A stretch of 64,000 nucleotides of DNA from DATFDN01 sp963818885. Lineage in GTDB: Bacteria > Pseudomonadota > Alphaproteobacteria > Acetobacterales > Acetobacteraceae. Both the position numbers and the translations under genes were made by a program. The notes beneath the pieces are model-generated. The model had not been told where the DNA came from. It did not search any database and saw only the letters and a program-made list of their open reading frames with translations. The stretch covers positions 1,054,001-1,118,000 of the forward strand of contig CAWFTP010000003.1 in NCBI GenBank assembly GCA_963818885.1, in the 5' to 3' direction. This document shows positions 9,405 to 18,520 of the stretch, piece by piece; the first letter of the stretch is position 1; each line of letters opens with the position of its first letter.

Positions 9405-11192
9405 TTGCAGCCGACCGATATCAGTGACCCGAACTATTTCCACCAGGTCGTCGACTGCCAGTGGGCCTGTCCCTCCCACACACCAGTTCCTGAATACATC
9501 CGTCTGATTGCGGCGCGGCATTACGCCGACGCCTACATGGTCAACTGGAAGTCGAACGTCTTCCCGGGAATTTTGGGACGCACCTGCGATCGTCCTTGCG
9601 AGCCGGCCTGCCGGCGCGGCCGGGTGGAAGAGGAGCCCGTTGCCATCTGCCGTCTCAAACGGGTCGCCGCCGACTACAAGGGCGACGTCAGGGCGCTGCT
9701 GCCACCTCCGCCGCTCCGATCGAATGGCAAGCGCATCGCCCTGGTGGGCGCCGGTCCCGCCTCGCTGACCGTCGCTCGCGACCTCTCGGTCCTCGGCTAT
9801 GAGTGTGTCCTGTTCGACGGCGATACCCGCGCCGGCGGCATGATCCGCAGCCAGATCCCCCGTTTCCGCCTGCCCGAGAGCGTGATCGACGAGGAGGTCG
9901 GCTACATCGTCGACCTCGGCCCGGAGCTGCGCCTCGGCGAGCGCGTCGACAGCCTCAAGGCCCTGCTCACCGAAGACTATGACGCGATCTTCGTCGGCAG
10001 CGGCGCCCCGCGCGGACGCGACCTTGATGTGTCGGGCCGGACGGAGGCCGCGGCCAACATCCATATCGGGATCGACTGGCTCTCCTCCGTCTCCTTCGGC
10101 CATATCGATAAGATCGGCAAACGCGTGGTCGTTCTCGGTGGCGGCAATACGGCGATGGACTGCTGCCGCACCGCCCGCCGGCTGGGCGGAGAGGATGTCA
10201 AGGTGATCGTCCGCTCCGGCTTCGAGGAGATGAAGGCGTCCCCCTGGGAGAAGACCGATGCCCTCCGCGAGGACATCCCGATCCTGAACTACATGGTGCC
10301 CACCGCCTTCACCTATGAGGACGGGCGGTTGACGGGGGTCATGTTCCAGAAGGTCAAGGCCGCGTATGACGCCAAGGGCCGCCGCCGGCTGATTCCTACC
10401 GGGGAACCCGAGGAGCGCGTGCCCTGCGATGACGTGCTGGTGGCGATCGGGCAGGAGAACGCCTTCCCCTGGATCGAACGCGACATCGGCATCGAGTTCA
10501 ACGAGTGGGACATGCCGGTAGTGGACGAAGTGACGTTCCAGTCCACCCATCCGCGCGTCTTCTTCGGTGGCGACGCCGCGTTTGGGCCGAAGAACATCAT
10601 CTGGGCGGTGGCGCACGGCCATCAGGCGGCCATCTCGATGCACCTGCTCTGCGAGAACCGGGACGTGCGCGACCGCCCGCCGCCGGCGACCACCCTGGTC
10701 TCCCAGAAGATGGGCATCCACGAGTGGAGCTACGACAACGATATCGCGCTCGATCTCCGCTACGCGGTCCCGCACCGCGACAAGGCGGTGGCGCTCGCCG
10801 ATATCACCGCTGAAGTGGAACTCGGCTATGATGATCGGCTCGCGTTCAAAGAGGCTGAACGCTGCCTCAACTGCGACATACAGACCGTATTCTCCAACTC
10901 GCTCTGCATCGAGTGCGACGCCTGCGTCGACATCTGCCCAGAGGACTGCATCAGCTTCGTGCCCAACGGGGATGAGGCCGACCTCAGGGGCCGGCTGAAC
11001 GCGCCGGCCCGAAATCTTACGCAGGCGCTCTACATCTCCGCCCCGCTGAAGACCGGGCGGGTGATGGCGAAGGACGAGGACGTGTGCCTCCATTGCGGGC
11101 TCTGCGCCGAACGGTGCCCCACCGGAGCCTGGGATATGCAGAAATTCCTGATCGACGTGGCACAGGCGGAGAACGCATGTCACAGACACTGA
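9405..11192 (+). CDS. GltD-like NAD(P)-dependent flavoprotein with 4Fe-4S domains
   Basis: 595 residues. A cysteine cluster at the N-terminus (CQWACPSH, then GRTCDRPCEPAC) is the Fe-S domain seen in the glutamate synthase small subunit. Next come an FAD-binding Rossmann motif (VALVGAGPASLTVARDL, about residue 108) and an NAD(P)-binding one (VVVLGGGNTAMDCCRTARRL, about 240). The C-terminus carries two ferredoxin motifs, CIECDACVDICPEDC and CLHCGLCAERCP. The start is TTG 9405 with AGGAGA eight bases upstream. It overlaps the alpha-subunit gene by 16 bases. It probably passes electrons between the 2-oxoacid oxidoreductase and NAD(P), replacing a free ferredoxin. Confidence 0.88.
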   Translation: MQPTDISDPNYFHQVVDCQWACPSHTPVPEYIRLIAARHYADAYMVNWKSNVFPGILGRTCDRPCEPACRRGRVEEEPVAICRLKRVAADYKGDVRALLPPPPLRSNGKRIALVGAGPASLTVARDLSVLGYECVLFDGDTRAGGMIRSQIPRFRLPESVIDEEVGYIVDLGPELRLGERVDSLKALLTEDYDAIFVGSGAPRGRDLDVSGRTEAAANIHIGIDWLSSVSFGHIDKIGKRVVVLGGGNTAMDCCRTARRLGGEDVKVIVRSGFEEMKASPWEKTDALREDIPILNYMVPTAFTYEDGRLTGVMFQKVKAAYDAKGRRRLIPTGEPEERVPCDDVLVAIGQENAFPWIERDIGIEFNEWDMPVVDEVTFQSTHPRVFFGGDAAFGPKNIIWAVAHGHQAAISMHLLCENRDVRDRPPPATTLVSQKMGIHEWSYDNDIALDLRYAVPHRDKAVALADITAEVELGYDDRLAFKEAERCLNCDIQTVFSNSLCIECDACVDICPEDCISFVPNGDEADLRGRLNAPARNLTQALYISAPLKTGRVMAKDEDVCLHCGLCAERCPTGAWDMQKFLIDVAQAENACHRH

Positions 11193-13036
11193 CGCGCGCA
11201 CAGGGCCTGCAACGGATCAACGACTTCGTCATCAAGCTCGCCAACGTCAATGGGTCGGGCTCGGCGAGCGCTAACGCGCTGTTCGCCAAGTCGATCCTGC
11301 GCATGGGCGTACCCATCGCCCCGCGCAACATCTTCCCCTCCAACATCCAGGGCCTGCCGACCTGGTATGTGATCCGGGTTTCCGAGGCCGGGTATCTGGG
11401 CGCGCGCGGCGGCGTCGACCTGATGGTGGCGATGAACCCGCAGACCTGGGACGCGGACGTGCAGTCGATCGAGCCGGGCGGCTACTTGTTCTATGACTCG
11501 ACGAAGCCGCTGCCCGAATCGAAGTTCCGCTCCGACATCGTCGTCGTCGGAATGCCGCTGACCGAGCTATGCAATGCGCAATACACGGACCCTCGTCAAC
11601 GCCAGCTCTTCAAGAACATCATTTATGTCGGCGCCCTCTCCGCGCTACTCGACATCGAGGTGGACGCGATCGAAACCCTGCTCGCCGAGCAGTTTCGCGG
11701 CAAGGAGAAGCTGATCGCCGCCAACGTCCAGGCCTTCCACATGGGCCGGGAATACGCGCTGACCCATCTCGACTGCCCGATCGGCTTGCGCGTGCGCCGG
11801 TCCGATGCGGTGGGCGACCGCATCTTCCTCGAGGGCAATTCCGCCGCCGCACTCGGTGCCGTCTACGGTGGCGCGACGGTCGCCGCCTGGTACCCGATCA
11901 CCCCCTCGTCGTCGCTCGCCGAGGCCTTCGGGCGCTGGTGTACGCGCTTCCGGGTCGACAAGGAGACCGGCCGGCACCGCTACGCGATCGTGCAGGCGGA
12001 AGACGAACTGGCCTCCATCGGCATGGTGATCGGCGCAGCCTGGAACGGCGCGCGCGCTTTCACCGCGACGTCCGGCCCCGGCATCTCTCTGATGCAGGAG
12101 TTCTTCGGCCTAGCGTATTTCGCCGAGATCCCCGCCGTCATCTTCGACGTCCAACGCGCCGGGCCGTCGACCGGGATGCCGACTCGAACCCAGCAATGCG
12201 ACGTGCTCGCCTGCGCCTATGCCTCGCACGGCGACACCAAGCACGTCCTGCTCTTCCCCGAAGACCCGCGCGAGTGCTTCGAGATGGGAGCCCTCGCCTT
12301 CGATCTCGCCGACCGGTTGCAGACTCCCGTCTTCGTCCTGCTCGATCTCGACATCGGCATGAACGAGCGACTGTGCGCCCCGCTCACCTGGGACAATTCC
12401 CGGCGGATGGACCGCGGCAAGGTCATGACCGAGGCCGACCTGCAAGCCGGCAAGGAGTTCGGTCGCTACCTTGATGTGGACGGCGACGGAATCCCGTTCC
12501 GCACCTATCCGGGGACGCACCCCACGCGTGGCGCCTTCTTCACCCGCGGGACCTCCAAGAACCGGTACGCGCGCTACACCGAGGAGGGCACCGCCTATGC
12601 CGACAACATGGAGCGCCTGCTCAGGAAGCACCATACCGCGCGCACCCTGGTACCCGCCCCGGTCCGGCGGGACTCGGCGGAGCCCACGCGGCTGGGGGCA
12701 GTCTATTACGGCTCTACTTCCCCGGCGATGTACGAGGCCTCGGACCACCTCGCCGAGCAGGGTGTGACCCTCAATCTGCTTCGTATCCGGGGCTTCCCAT
12801 TCCATGACGATGTGGCGGCGTTCATCGAGGCGCACGGCACCGTCTTCGTGGTGGAGCAGAACCGCGACGGCCAGCTTCGCACTTTGCTGATCAACGAGCT
12901 GGAGATCGATCCGGCCCGCCTCATGCGAATTCTCCATTACGACGGGTCGCCCATCACGGCCCGGTTCATCGCCGAGGCGATCGCCGAGGGGGCCGAGGCA
13001 CTCAAAGTGGTCCCGTTCGGGAAGGCCGCGCCATGA
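11177..13036 (+). CDS. 2-oxoacid:acceptor oxidoreductase, alpha subunit (gamma-alpha fusion)
   Basis: 619 residues from ATG 11177, inside the end of the preceding gene. The N-terminal ~190 residues form the gamma domain (VNGSGSASANALFAKSILRMG); the rest is the pyrimidine-binding alpha domain, with the family motif WYPITPSSSLAEAF, the EDELASIGMVIGAAWNGARA stretch and TSGPGISLMQEF. With the beta subunit and TPP it would decarboxylate a 2-oxoacid to an acyl-CoA. The layout resembles KorA/2-oxoglutarate:ferredoxin oxidoreductase, but the substrate cannot be fixed from sequence. It overlaps the beta gene by ATGA. Confidence 0.9.
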   Translation: MSQTLTRAQGLQRINDFVIKLANVNGSGSASANALFAKSILRMGVPIAPRNIFPSNIQGLPTWYVIRVSEAGYLGARGGVDLMVAMNPQTWDADVQSIEPGGYLFYDSTKPLPESKFRSDIVVVGMPLTELCNAQYTDPRQRQLFKNIIYVGALSALLDIEVDAIETLLAEQFRGKEKLIAANVQAFHMGREYALTHLDCPIGLRVRRSDAVGDRIFLEGNSAAALGAVYGGATVAAWYPITPSSSLAEAFGRWCTRFRVDKETGRHRYAIVQAEDELASIGMVIGAAWNGARAFTATSGPGISLMQEFFGLAYFAEIPAVIFDVQRAGPSTGMPTRTQQCDVLACAYASHGDTKHVLLFPEDPRECFEMGALAFDLADRLQTPVFVLLDLDIGMNERLCAPLTWDNSRRMDRGKVMTEADLQAGKEFGRYLDVDGDGIPFRTYPGTHPTRGAFFTRGTSKNRYARYTEEGTAYADNMERLLRKHHTARTLVPAPVRRDSAEPTRLGAVYYGSTSPAMYEASDHLAEQGVTLNLLRIRGFPFHDDVAAFIEAHGTVFVVEQNRDGQLRTLLINELEIDPARLMRILHYDGSPITARFIAEAIAEGAEALKVVPFGKAAP

Positions 13037-14088
13037 CATTCCTGCCCAAGCCGAAACTCCATCACCCCGACCTGCCGAGCAACACGCTTGGCTTCACAAG
13101 GCGGGACTACGAAGGCGCGATCTCCACCCTTTGCGCCGGCTGCGGCCATGATTCGATCAGCGCTGCCATCTTGCGGGCCTGCTACGAGCTTTCCCTACCG
13201 CCGCACCGGATCGCCAAGCTCTCCGGCATCGGCTGCTCGTCGAAGACCCCGACATATTTCCTGGGGGCCTCGCACGGCTTCAACTCCGTGCACGGCCGTA
13301 TGCCGTCAGTGCTAACCGGGGCCAACCTCGCCAACCGCGACCTGATCTATCTCGGCGTCTCCGGCGACGGCGACTCCGCCTCGATCGGACTCGGCCAGTT
13401 CGCCCATATCATGCGGCGCGGCGTGAATATGGTGTACATCGTCGAGAACAACGGCGTGTACGGTCTCACCAAGGGGCAGTTCTCCGCCACCTCCGACAAG
13501 GGGGCGCTGTCCAAGCGAGGGGTAGTCAACACCGACGCCGCCATCGACCTCGTGGGCATGGCCTTGCAGCTTGGCGCGACGTTCGTTGCCCGCGGCTTCT
13601 CCGGCGACAAGACCCAACTCGTGCCCCTGATCAAGGCGGCGATCGCCCACGACGGGGCCGCCTTCATCGACTGCATCTCCCCCTGCGTTGCGTTCAACAA
13701 CCACCCGGGCTCCACCAAGAGCTTCGATTATGTGCGGGAGCACAATGAGGCGGTTAACTTCCTCGATGTGATCGAGGGACGCGACGAAATCACGGTCGAG
13801 TACGAGCCCGGCACCGTCGAGATTGTCCGCCAGCATGACGGAACATTGCTACGGCTGCGCAAGATTGCCTCGGAATACGACGTGCACGACCGGGTCGCCG
13901 CGATGACCTGGCTGCAGCAGCGCAGCGTGGCAGGAGAGATTGCGACCGGGCTGCTATACGTCGATCCCGAGCCGGAGGACCTTCACAAGCATCTCAACAC
14001 GGTACCGACGCCGTTTAACGCGCTGGATGAGACGGCGCTGATCCCCGGCGCCGCCGGGCTGGCGAAGCTGAATGCCGCCCTCCGCTGA
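13033..14088 (+). CDS. 2-oxoacid:acceptor oxidoreductase, beta subunit (TPP-binding)
   Basis: 351 residues. Conserved beta-subunit features are LCAGCGHDSISAAILRA, GIGCSSKTPTYFL, the TPP/Mg motif GDGDSASIGLGQF, and NNGVYGLTKGQFS. The first, CAGCGH, fits a cysteine of the beta-subunit cluster. It starts in the alpha-gene stop (ATGA), so the three genes 9405-14088 are translationally coupled. Together they form an NAD(P)-linked version of a KorAB-type complex in the cytoplasm. I see no ferredoxin gene beside it, which fits the GltD-like subunit being the electron partner. Confidence 0.92.
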   Translation: MTFLPKPKLHHPDLPSNTLGFTRRDYEGAISTLCAGCGHDSISAAILRACYELSLPPHRIAKLSGIGCSSKTPTYFLGASHGFNSVHGRMPSVLTGANLANRDLIYLGVSGDGDSASIGLGQFAHIMRRGVNMVYIVENNGVYGLTKGQFSATSDKGALSKRGVVNTDAAIDLVGMALQLGATFVARGFSGDKTQLVPLIKAAIAHDGAAFIDCISPCVAFNNHPGSTKSFDYVREHNEAVNFLDVIEGRDEITVEYEPGTVEIVRQHDGTLLRLRKIASEYDVHDRVAAMTWLQQRSVAGEIATGLLYVDPEPEDLHKHLNTVPTPFNALDETALIPGAAGLAKLNAALR

Positions 14089-14154
14089 GGTCAACCACTC
14101 GCAACCGGTCCCTGCCCCCTCCCGTTACTGCCTCGTCTGGGATAGGAGACGAGG

Positions 14155-15009
14155 ATGGCTTATTCGCGAGACGATTGGCGCCGGAACCGCGACTCCGATT
14201 GGTACGGCCGGCCTGAGCGGGATTGGTACGGCCGGCGCAACTGGCGCGGCGAGCGCTCGGATAGTGACTACCCGGAACGCACCTACTACGGCGATCGCAA
14301 CTACAGCGGCCGGGATTACGGGCGCGAGGAGTGGGGCCGAGATTATGATGGCGGTTACGACTATCCGGGTGACCGGGCAGGCGGGTGGATGGTGCCGGGC
14401 GGCGCCTGGGGCTCCGATGCGAGGTGGGGCCGCGATCCTGGATGGCGCGCCGGCTGGGAACCGACCGGTTATGGACGCGCCGGATATGGCCGGGATCGAT
14501 ACGGGGAGCGGGTGGGTTACGGCAATGACCGGGGTTGGTGGGACCGGGCGTCCGACGAGGTGTCTTCCTGGTTCGGCGACAACGACGCGGAGCGGCGGCG
14601 ACAGGACGACCGCCGGCGCGACGAGCGGGAATCGTACTACCGGGGCAAGGGTCCGCGGGGTTACACCCGCTCCGATGATCGCATCCGCGAGGATGTCAGT
14701 GATCGGCTAACCGATAACCCGATCCTGGACGCGAGCGAGATCGAGGTGTCTGTCTTAAGCGGAGAAGTGACGGTCGCGGGGAGCGTCGACAGCCGCTACT
14801 CCAAGCGCCTCGCCGAAGACTTGGCCGACGAGGTCTCGGGGGTAAAGCACGTGCAGAATAACCTGCGGGTGCGCGAGACCCAGGCCCGCCGTAAGTCGAT
14901 CTCCGGCACATACTCGGGGATCGCCGAAGGTGGCCGCACCTCCGAAATGGGCCGGATGGACCCGTCTGTGACGCCGTCCACGACCGCAACGGCGACCAAG
15001 AGGCACTGA
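14155..15009 (+). CDS. BON-domain protein with Tyr/Gly/Arg/Asp-rich N-terminus
   Basis: 284 residues from an ATG preceded by AGGAGACGAGG. Residues 1-180 are low-complexity and extremely rich in Arg, Asp, Gly, Tyr and Trp, with repeated short units such as DWYGR, RDYGR and GYGRAGYGRDRYGER. Residues ~183-245 are a BON domain (DDRIREDVSDRL, VSVLSGEVTVAGSVDSR, VSGVKHVQNNLRVR), which often binds membranes or is induced by osmotic stress. There is no signal peptide, so the protein looks cytoplasmic unless exported by another route. It sits next to glycosyltransferase and trehalose genes, consistent with a stress role (inference). Confidence 0.85.
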   Translation: MAYSRDDWRRNRDSDWYGRPERDWYGRRNWRGERSDSDYPERTYYGDRNYSGRDYGREEWGRDYDGGYDYPGDRAGGWMVPGGAWGSDARWGRDPGWRAGWEPTGYGRAGYGRDRYGERVGYGNDRGWWDRASDEVSSWFGDNDAERRRQDDRRRDERESYYRGKGPRGYTRSDDRIREDVSDRLTDNPILDASEIEVSVLSGEVTVAGSVDSRYSKRLAEDLADEVSGVKHVQNNLRVRETQARRKSISGTYSGIAEGGRTSEMGRMDPSVTPSTTATATKRH

Positions 15010-15020
15010 CCGCTGTGAGG

Positions 15021-15036
15021 CCTGAGGCCGCTCAGG
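15021..15036. terminator. Hairpin between convergent genes
   Basis: CCTGAG-GCCG-CTCAGG forms a 6-bp stem with a 4-base loop between the BON gene (plus strand) and the glycosyltransferase gene (minus strand). No T run follows, so it could be a weak bidirectional terminator. Confidence 0.4.
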
Positions 15037-16084
15037 TAGCGAGGCGCAGCAGCGGGCGGCGTTCGCCGCTCAAAGCGGCGTAAAGATCCACGTATTCCTC
15101 GGCCATCCGTTCGGCGCTGTAGCGTTCCTCGAACCGCCGCCGGATGGCCGTGCGTGACAGTGAGGAGGCCTCCGATACAGCCGCGACCGCGCTCGCCTCG
15201 TCAGGGACGATGAAGCCGGTAAGGCCGTGGTCCACGATTTCTGGAACCGAGCCGCGGTTGAAGGCGATAACCGGGGTCCCGCACGCCATGGCCTCGATCA
15301 TGACGAGCCCAAACGGCTCGGGCCAGTCGATAGGGGTGAGGAGAGCGACCGCCCCGCTTAGAAACTCCGCCTTTTCGGCGTCTCCGATTTCGCCAATCAG
15401 CTCGATATGTCGCCCGTCGATCAGCGGGCGGATGCGCTCGCGGTAGTAGGCCTCGTCCACCCGGTCCACCTTGGCTGCCATTTTTAGCGGAATGCCGGCA
15501 CGCCGGGCGATGCGGATCGCCCGCTCGGGTGCCTTCTCCGGTGAAATGCGTCCCAGAAAGGCCAGATAGGCGGGCTTCGCCGGTTTCGGAATCAAAAGAC
15601 TAAGTGGCATGCCGTGATAGATCGTTCGAACGAAGTTCGCCCGCGGCTGCGGCCGGCGCTGGGCGTCTGAAATCGACACAACGGGGACGCGGGAGAACTT
15701 CTCGAAGAGCGGGTTCAGCTCCGGCAAATCCAGCCGTCCATGCAATGTCGTCACGAACGGGGTCCGTTGGCGGCTGAATAGAGAGAATGGGAAGTAGTCC
15801 ATATGGAAATGGAGCACGTCGAAGGATGCTGCCTGCTCGAACACTGTCTCGAGCATCAGCATGTGGGGCGCTTGCAGATCGCGCAGATCGGGATCAAAGC
15901 GCAACGCGGTCGGCCATGCGGGGGTCAGCTGGGCGGAGGTGATGGAGTCCCCGCTGGCGAACAGCGTTACGTCATGCCCCAGCCGGACCAACTCCTCGGT
16001 CAGATAGGAGACGACACGTTCGGTGCCGCCATACAGTCGCGGGGGGACCGCCTCGGTAAGGGGTGCGATTTGGGCGATCCGCAT
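15032..16084 (-). CDS. Glycosyltransferase family 4
   Basis: 350 residues from ATG 16084, which has a GAAGGA ribosome-binding site; an upstream extension of 52 residues in the same frame is charged and lacks support. The N-terminus is typical GT4 (MRIAQIAPLTEAVPPRLYGGTERVV), and the C-terminal nucleotide-sugar site is visible as PIDWPEPFGLVMIEAMACGTPVIAF followed by GSVPEIV. It diverges from trehalose-6-phosphate synthase over a 130-bp region. GT4 enzymes next to otsA may make stress or envelope glycans, but donor and acceptor are unknown. Confidence 0.88.
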   Translation of the reverse strand: MRIAQIAPLTEAVPPRLYGGTERVVSYLTEELVRLGHDVTLFASGDSITSAQLTPAWPTALRFDPDLRDLQAPHMLMLETVFEQAASFDVLHFHMDYFPFSLFSRQRTPFVTTLHGRLDLPELNPLFEKFSRVPVVSISDAQRRPQPRANFVRTIYHGMPLSLLIPKPAKPAYLAFLGRISPEKAPERAIRIARRAGIPLKMAAKVDRVDEAYYRERIRPLIDGRHIELIGEIGDAEKAEFLSGAVALLTPIDWPEPFGLVMIEAMACGTPVIAFNRGSVPEIVDHGLTGFIVPDEASAVAAVSEASSLSRTAIRRRFEERYSAERMAEEYVDLYAALSGERRPLLRLAT

Positions 16085-16214
16085 GTCTTGTGGTTCCTTC
16101 ACAGTCTGACGCCGCCGCCGCTCGTCGGCATCGGTGACGTAAACCTCGGAGGTCGGGTTTTTTTGGGGCTCCGTTGCCCCGGATTCGGCCAAATCGCTGG
16201 TGGGAGGCCGAAGC

Positions 16215-17636
16215 TTGCCGCGGCTCGTCGTAGTGTCCAACCGAGTCCCTCTCCCGACCGAGAAGGGCCCGCAGGCCGGCGGCCTTGCCGTGGCGCTGGC
16301 AGACGCGCTGACATCAGGCTCGCTCTGGTTCGGTTGGAGCGGCCGGCGCAGTAGCCGCGGGCATCAGCAGCCGGCATCTCAGACAGCCCGCGGCATCACT
16401 TTTTCGACGATCGATCTCAGCGAGCCTGACTACCAGCGTTTCTATGCGGGCTACGCAAACAGCGTGCTATGGCCCCTGCTGCATTTCGAGCTTGGGCTGC
16501 TGAACTACCGGGCGGAAGACTACCGCGGCTACCGGGCGGTCAATCGCCGCTTCGCGGCTGCGCTAGTAGGTCTCCTCCAGCCCGGTGACCTCGTCTGGAT
16601 CCACGACTATCATCTCATGCCACTTGGCGCGGAGCTTCGGGCGCTCGGGGTACACAACCGGCTCGGCTTTTTCCTGCACACCCCTTTCGTGCCACCCGCG
16701 GTTTGGCAGGCCCTGCCGCATGCCGACGACGTTCTTGCGGCGATGTGCGCTTACGACGTGGTGGGCTTCCATACCGAGAGCTATCGCGCCGCCTTCGTCG
16801 ACTGCGTTCGTCAGATGCTGGGCGGAGGCGAAGACGCATCCGGCTGGATCAGGCTTGGGAATCGGACGTGCCGCGCGATCGTCGATCCCATCGGAATCGA
16901 CGCCGAGGCGTTCGCACGAATGTCGACGCAGGCAGAGCGGGGGGTGGAAGCGCAGCGGATGCGAACCAGCCTTGCCGATCGCAAGCTGATCATCGGGGTC
17001 GACCGCCTCGACTACTCGAAAGGTCTGCTCAACCGCATGGAGGCATTCGGCGGCCTGCTCGCCCGCCATCCCGAGCACCTGCGCCGCGTGAACTTCCTCC
17101 AGATTGCCGCCCGCTCACGCGAAGATGTCAAGGAATACCGCACGCTGGGCGAGGACCTGAATCGGATCGCCGGGGATACCAACGGCCGGTTCTCGGAGTT
17201 CGATTGGACGCCGCTGCGCTACATGACCCGTCCGGTCCGCCGGCGTACCCTCTCCGGCTTCTATCGGCGGGCCGACATCGCCGTGGTCACCCCGTTACGC
17301 GATGGGATGAACCTCGTCGCCAAGGAGTACGTCGCCGCGCAAAACCCGGCCGATCCCGGCGTCCTCATCCTGTCGCGCTTTGCCGGAGCGGCGGAGGAGA
17401 TGGCGGATGCGCTGATCGTCAACCCGTTCGACACCGATGAGCTGACCGACGCGATGCACCGAGCGCTCACCATGACCCTCGAAGAGCGCCAGGCACGGCA
17501 CCGCGGCTTGCGCGAGCACGTCTGGCACTCCACGGCAAAGCGCTACTGCGAGGTCTTCCTCGGCTGCCTCTCGGCGCCCGCCGCGCAGACCGGCTGCAGC
17601 CCACCTCCGTCCGAGATGACCAAGGAAGCAAGATGA
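16215..17636 (+). CDS. otsA: Alpha,alpha-trehalose-6-phosphate synthase (GT20)
   Basis: 473 residues from TTG 16215, chosen because GGGAGG lies seven bases upstream; GTG 16200 is an alternative. It makes trehalose 6-phosphate from UDP-glucose and glucose 6-phosphate. Family motifs: LVVVSNRVPLP at the N-terminus, WIHDYHLMPLGAELR, the HTPF segment (FFLHTPFVPP), GVDRLDYSKGLLNRMEAF, and the C-terminal VTPLRDGMNLVAKEYVAAQ. No otsB phosphatase is visible nearby, so dephosphorylation must be encoded elsewhere. It is coupled by ATGA to the following VOC gene. Confidence 0.93.
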   Translation: MPRLVVVSNRVPLPTEKGPQAGGLAVALADALTSGSLWFGWSGRRSSRGHQQPASQTARGITFSTIDLSEPDYQRFYAGYANSVLWPLLHFELGLLNYRAEDYRGYRAVNRRFAAALVGLLQPGDLVWIHDYHLMPLGAELRALGVHNRLGFFLHTPFVPPAVWQALPHADDVLAAMCAYDVVGFHTESYRAAFVDCVRQMLGGGEDASGWIRLGNRTCRAIVDPIGIDAEAFARMSTQAERGVEAQRMRTSLADRKLIIGVDRLDYSKGLLNRMEAFGGLLARHPEHLRRVNFLQIAARSREDVKEYRTLGEDLNRIAGDTNGRFSEFDWTPLRYMTRPVRRRTLSGFYRRADIAVVTPLRDGMNLVAKEYVAAQNPADPGVLILSRFAGAAEEMADALIVNPFDTDELTDAMHRALTMTLEERQARHRGLREHVWHSTAKRYCEVFLGCLSAPAAQTGCSPPPSEMTKEAR

Positions 17637-18475
17637 GCACGCTCCCCATTCCTACCCTCGATCACGTCGTGATCAACGTGCAGGACCGCATCGACGAGGG
17701 GCTGGAGACTTACCGCCGCCTCGGGTTCACGCTGACGCCGCGGGGTTATCACACGCTCGGCTCGATGAACCACCTGGCGATCTTCGGCACCGAATATCTG
17801 GAGCTCATCGCCGTGCCCGGCGACGGACCTCGACGGAGCGAGATCATGGACGCTCCGATCGGCCTCAACGGGCTCGTGTTCGGCACCGAGGACGCCGCCG
17901 TCGTCTTCGAGGCGTTGCACGCCGCCGGGGTTCCGGTCCTGCCGCCGAACCGGTTCTCCCGCCCGATCGATCTCCCCGGCGGGGAGCGCCGGGACGCCGC
18001 GTTCGCGACCGTCCGCCTCCAGCCGGACGCGACGAATATCGGCCGTCTCTATTTCTGCCAGCACTTCACGCGCGACCTCGTCTGGCGCGACGCTTGGCGC
18101 CATCACCCCAACGGCACGATTGGGGTGATGCGCGCCGTGATCGCGGCGGACGACCCGGCCGTGATCGCCTCCCTATTCGCCCGCATGTTTGGCCAGGAGG
18201 CCGTTCGAGGCGAGGGTGATAAGACGTCGTTGTCGGTTGGGCTTTCGCGCTTCGACCTCGTGACTCCGGCCCACCTCGCCGCCGAGTTCGGCGCAGCGGC
18301 ACCGGACGGGGGCGGCCGGCCCGCCTTCATGGCAGCGCTGACGCTGCGGACACGCGCTCTCACCCAGGCTGCCGCCTGTCTCGCCAAGGAAGGCATACCC
18401 GCCAGGGCGGGGCCCGACCGGCTCGTGGTCCCGCACGGCTCCGCTTTCGGCGTGGCGATCGAGTTCAGGGAGTGA
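17633..18475 (+). CDS. VOC family protein (glyoxalase-like domain)
   Basis: 280 residues. The N-terminus TLDHVVINVQDRIDEGLETYRRLGF followed by HLAIFGTEYLELIAV is a glyoxalase-like domain of the larger type. A second, less regular module begins near residue 150. The start overlaps the otsA stop (ATGA), yet a functional link with trehalose is not obvious. Metal ligands could include His11 and a late Glu. The reaction is unknown. Confidence 0.8.
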   Translation: MSTLPIPTLDHVVINVQDRIDEGLETYRRLGFTLTPRGYHTLGSMNHLAIFGTEYLELIAVPGDGPRRSEIMDAPIGLNGLVFGTEDAAVVFEALHAAGVPVLPPNRFSRPIDLPGGERRDAAFATVRLQPDATNIGRLYFCQHFTRDLVWRDAWRHHPNGTIGVMRAVIAADDPAVIASLFARMFGQEAVRGEGDKTSLSVGLSRFDLVTPAHLAAEFGAAAPDGGGRPAFMAALTLRTRALTQAAACLAKEGIPARAGPDRLVVPHGSAFGVAIEFRE

Positions 18476-18492
18476 CCAGCAGCTCTGCGAGC

Positions 18493-18514
18493 GCGGGGCC
18501 GGCGCCGGCCCCGC
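18493..18514. terminator. Perfect 22-bp GC palindrome between convergent genes
   Basis: GCGGGGCCGGC and its exact reverse complement abut between the VOC gene (plus) and the LLM oxidoreductase gene (minus). A bidirectional terminator is the simplest reading, though no T run follows. Confidence 0.45.
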
Positions 18515-18520
18515 CCGCCT

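Noticed and set aside
9336..11201. Long minus-strand frame antisense to the Fe-S flavoprotein
   Set aside because: The plus strand has Fe-S, FAD and NAD(P) motifs and a good ribosome-binding site.
14072..14710. Alternative Gly/Thr/Ala-rich frame over the BON gene
   Set aside because: It is a shifted reading of the repeat region; the BON domain lies in the other frame, which also has a proper ribosome-binding site.
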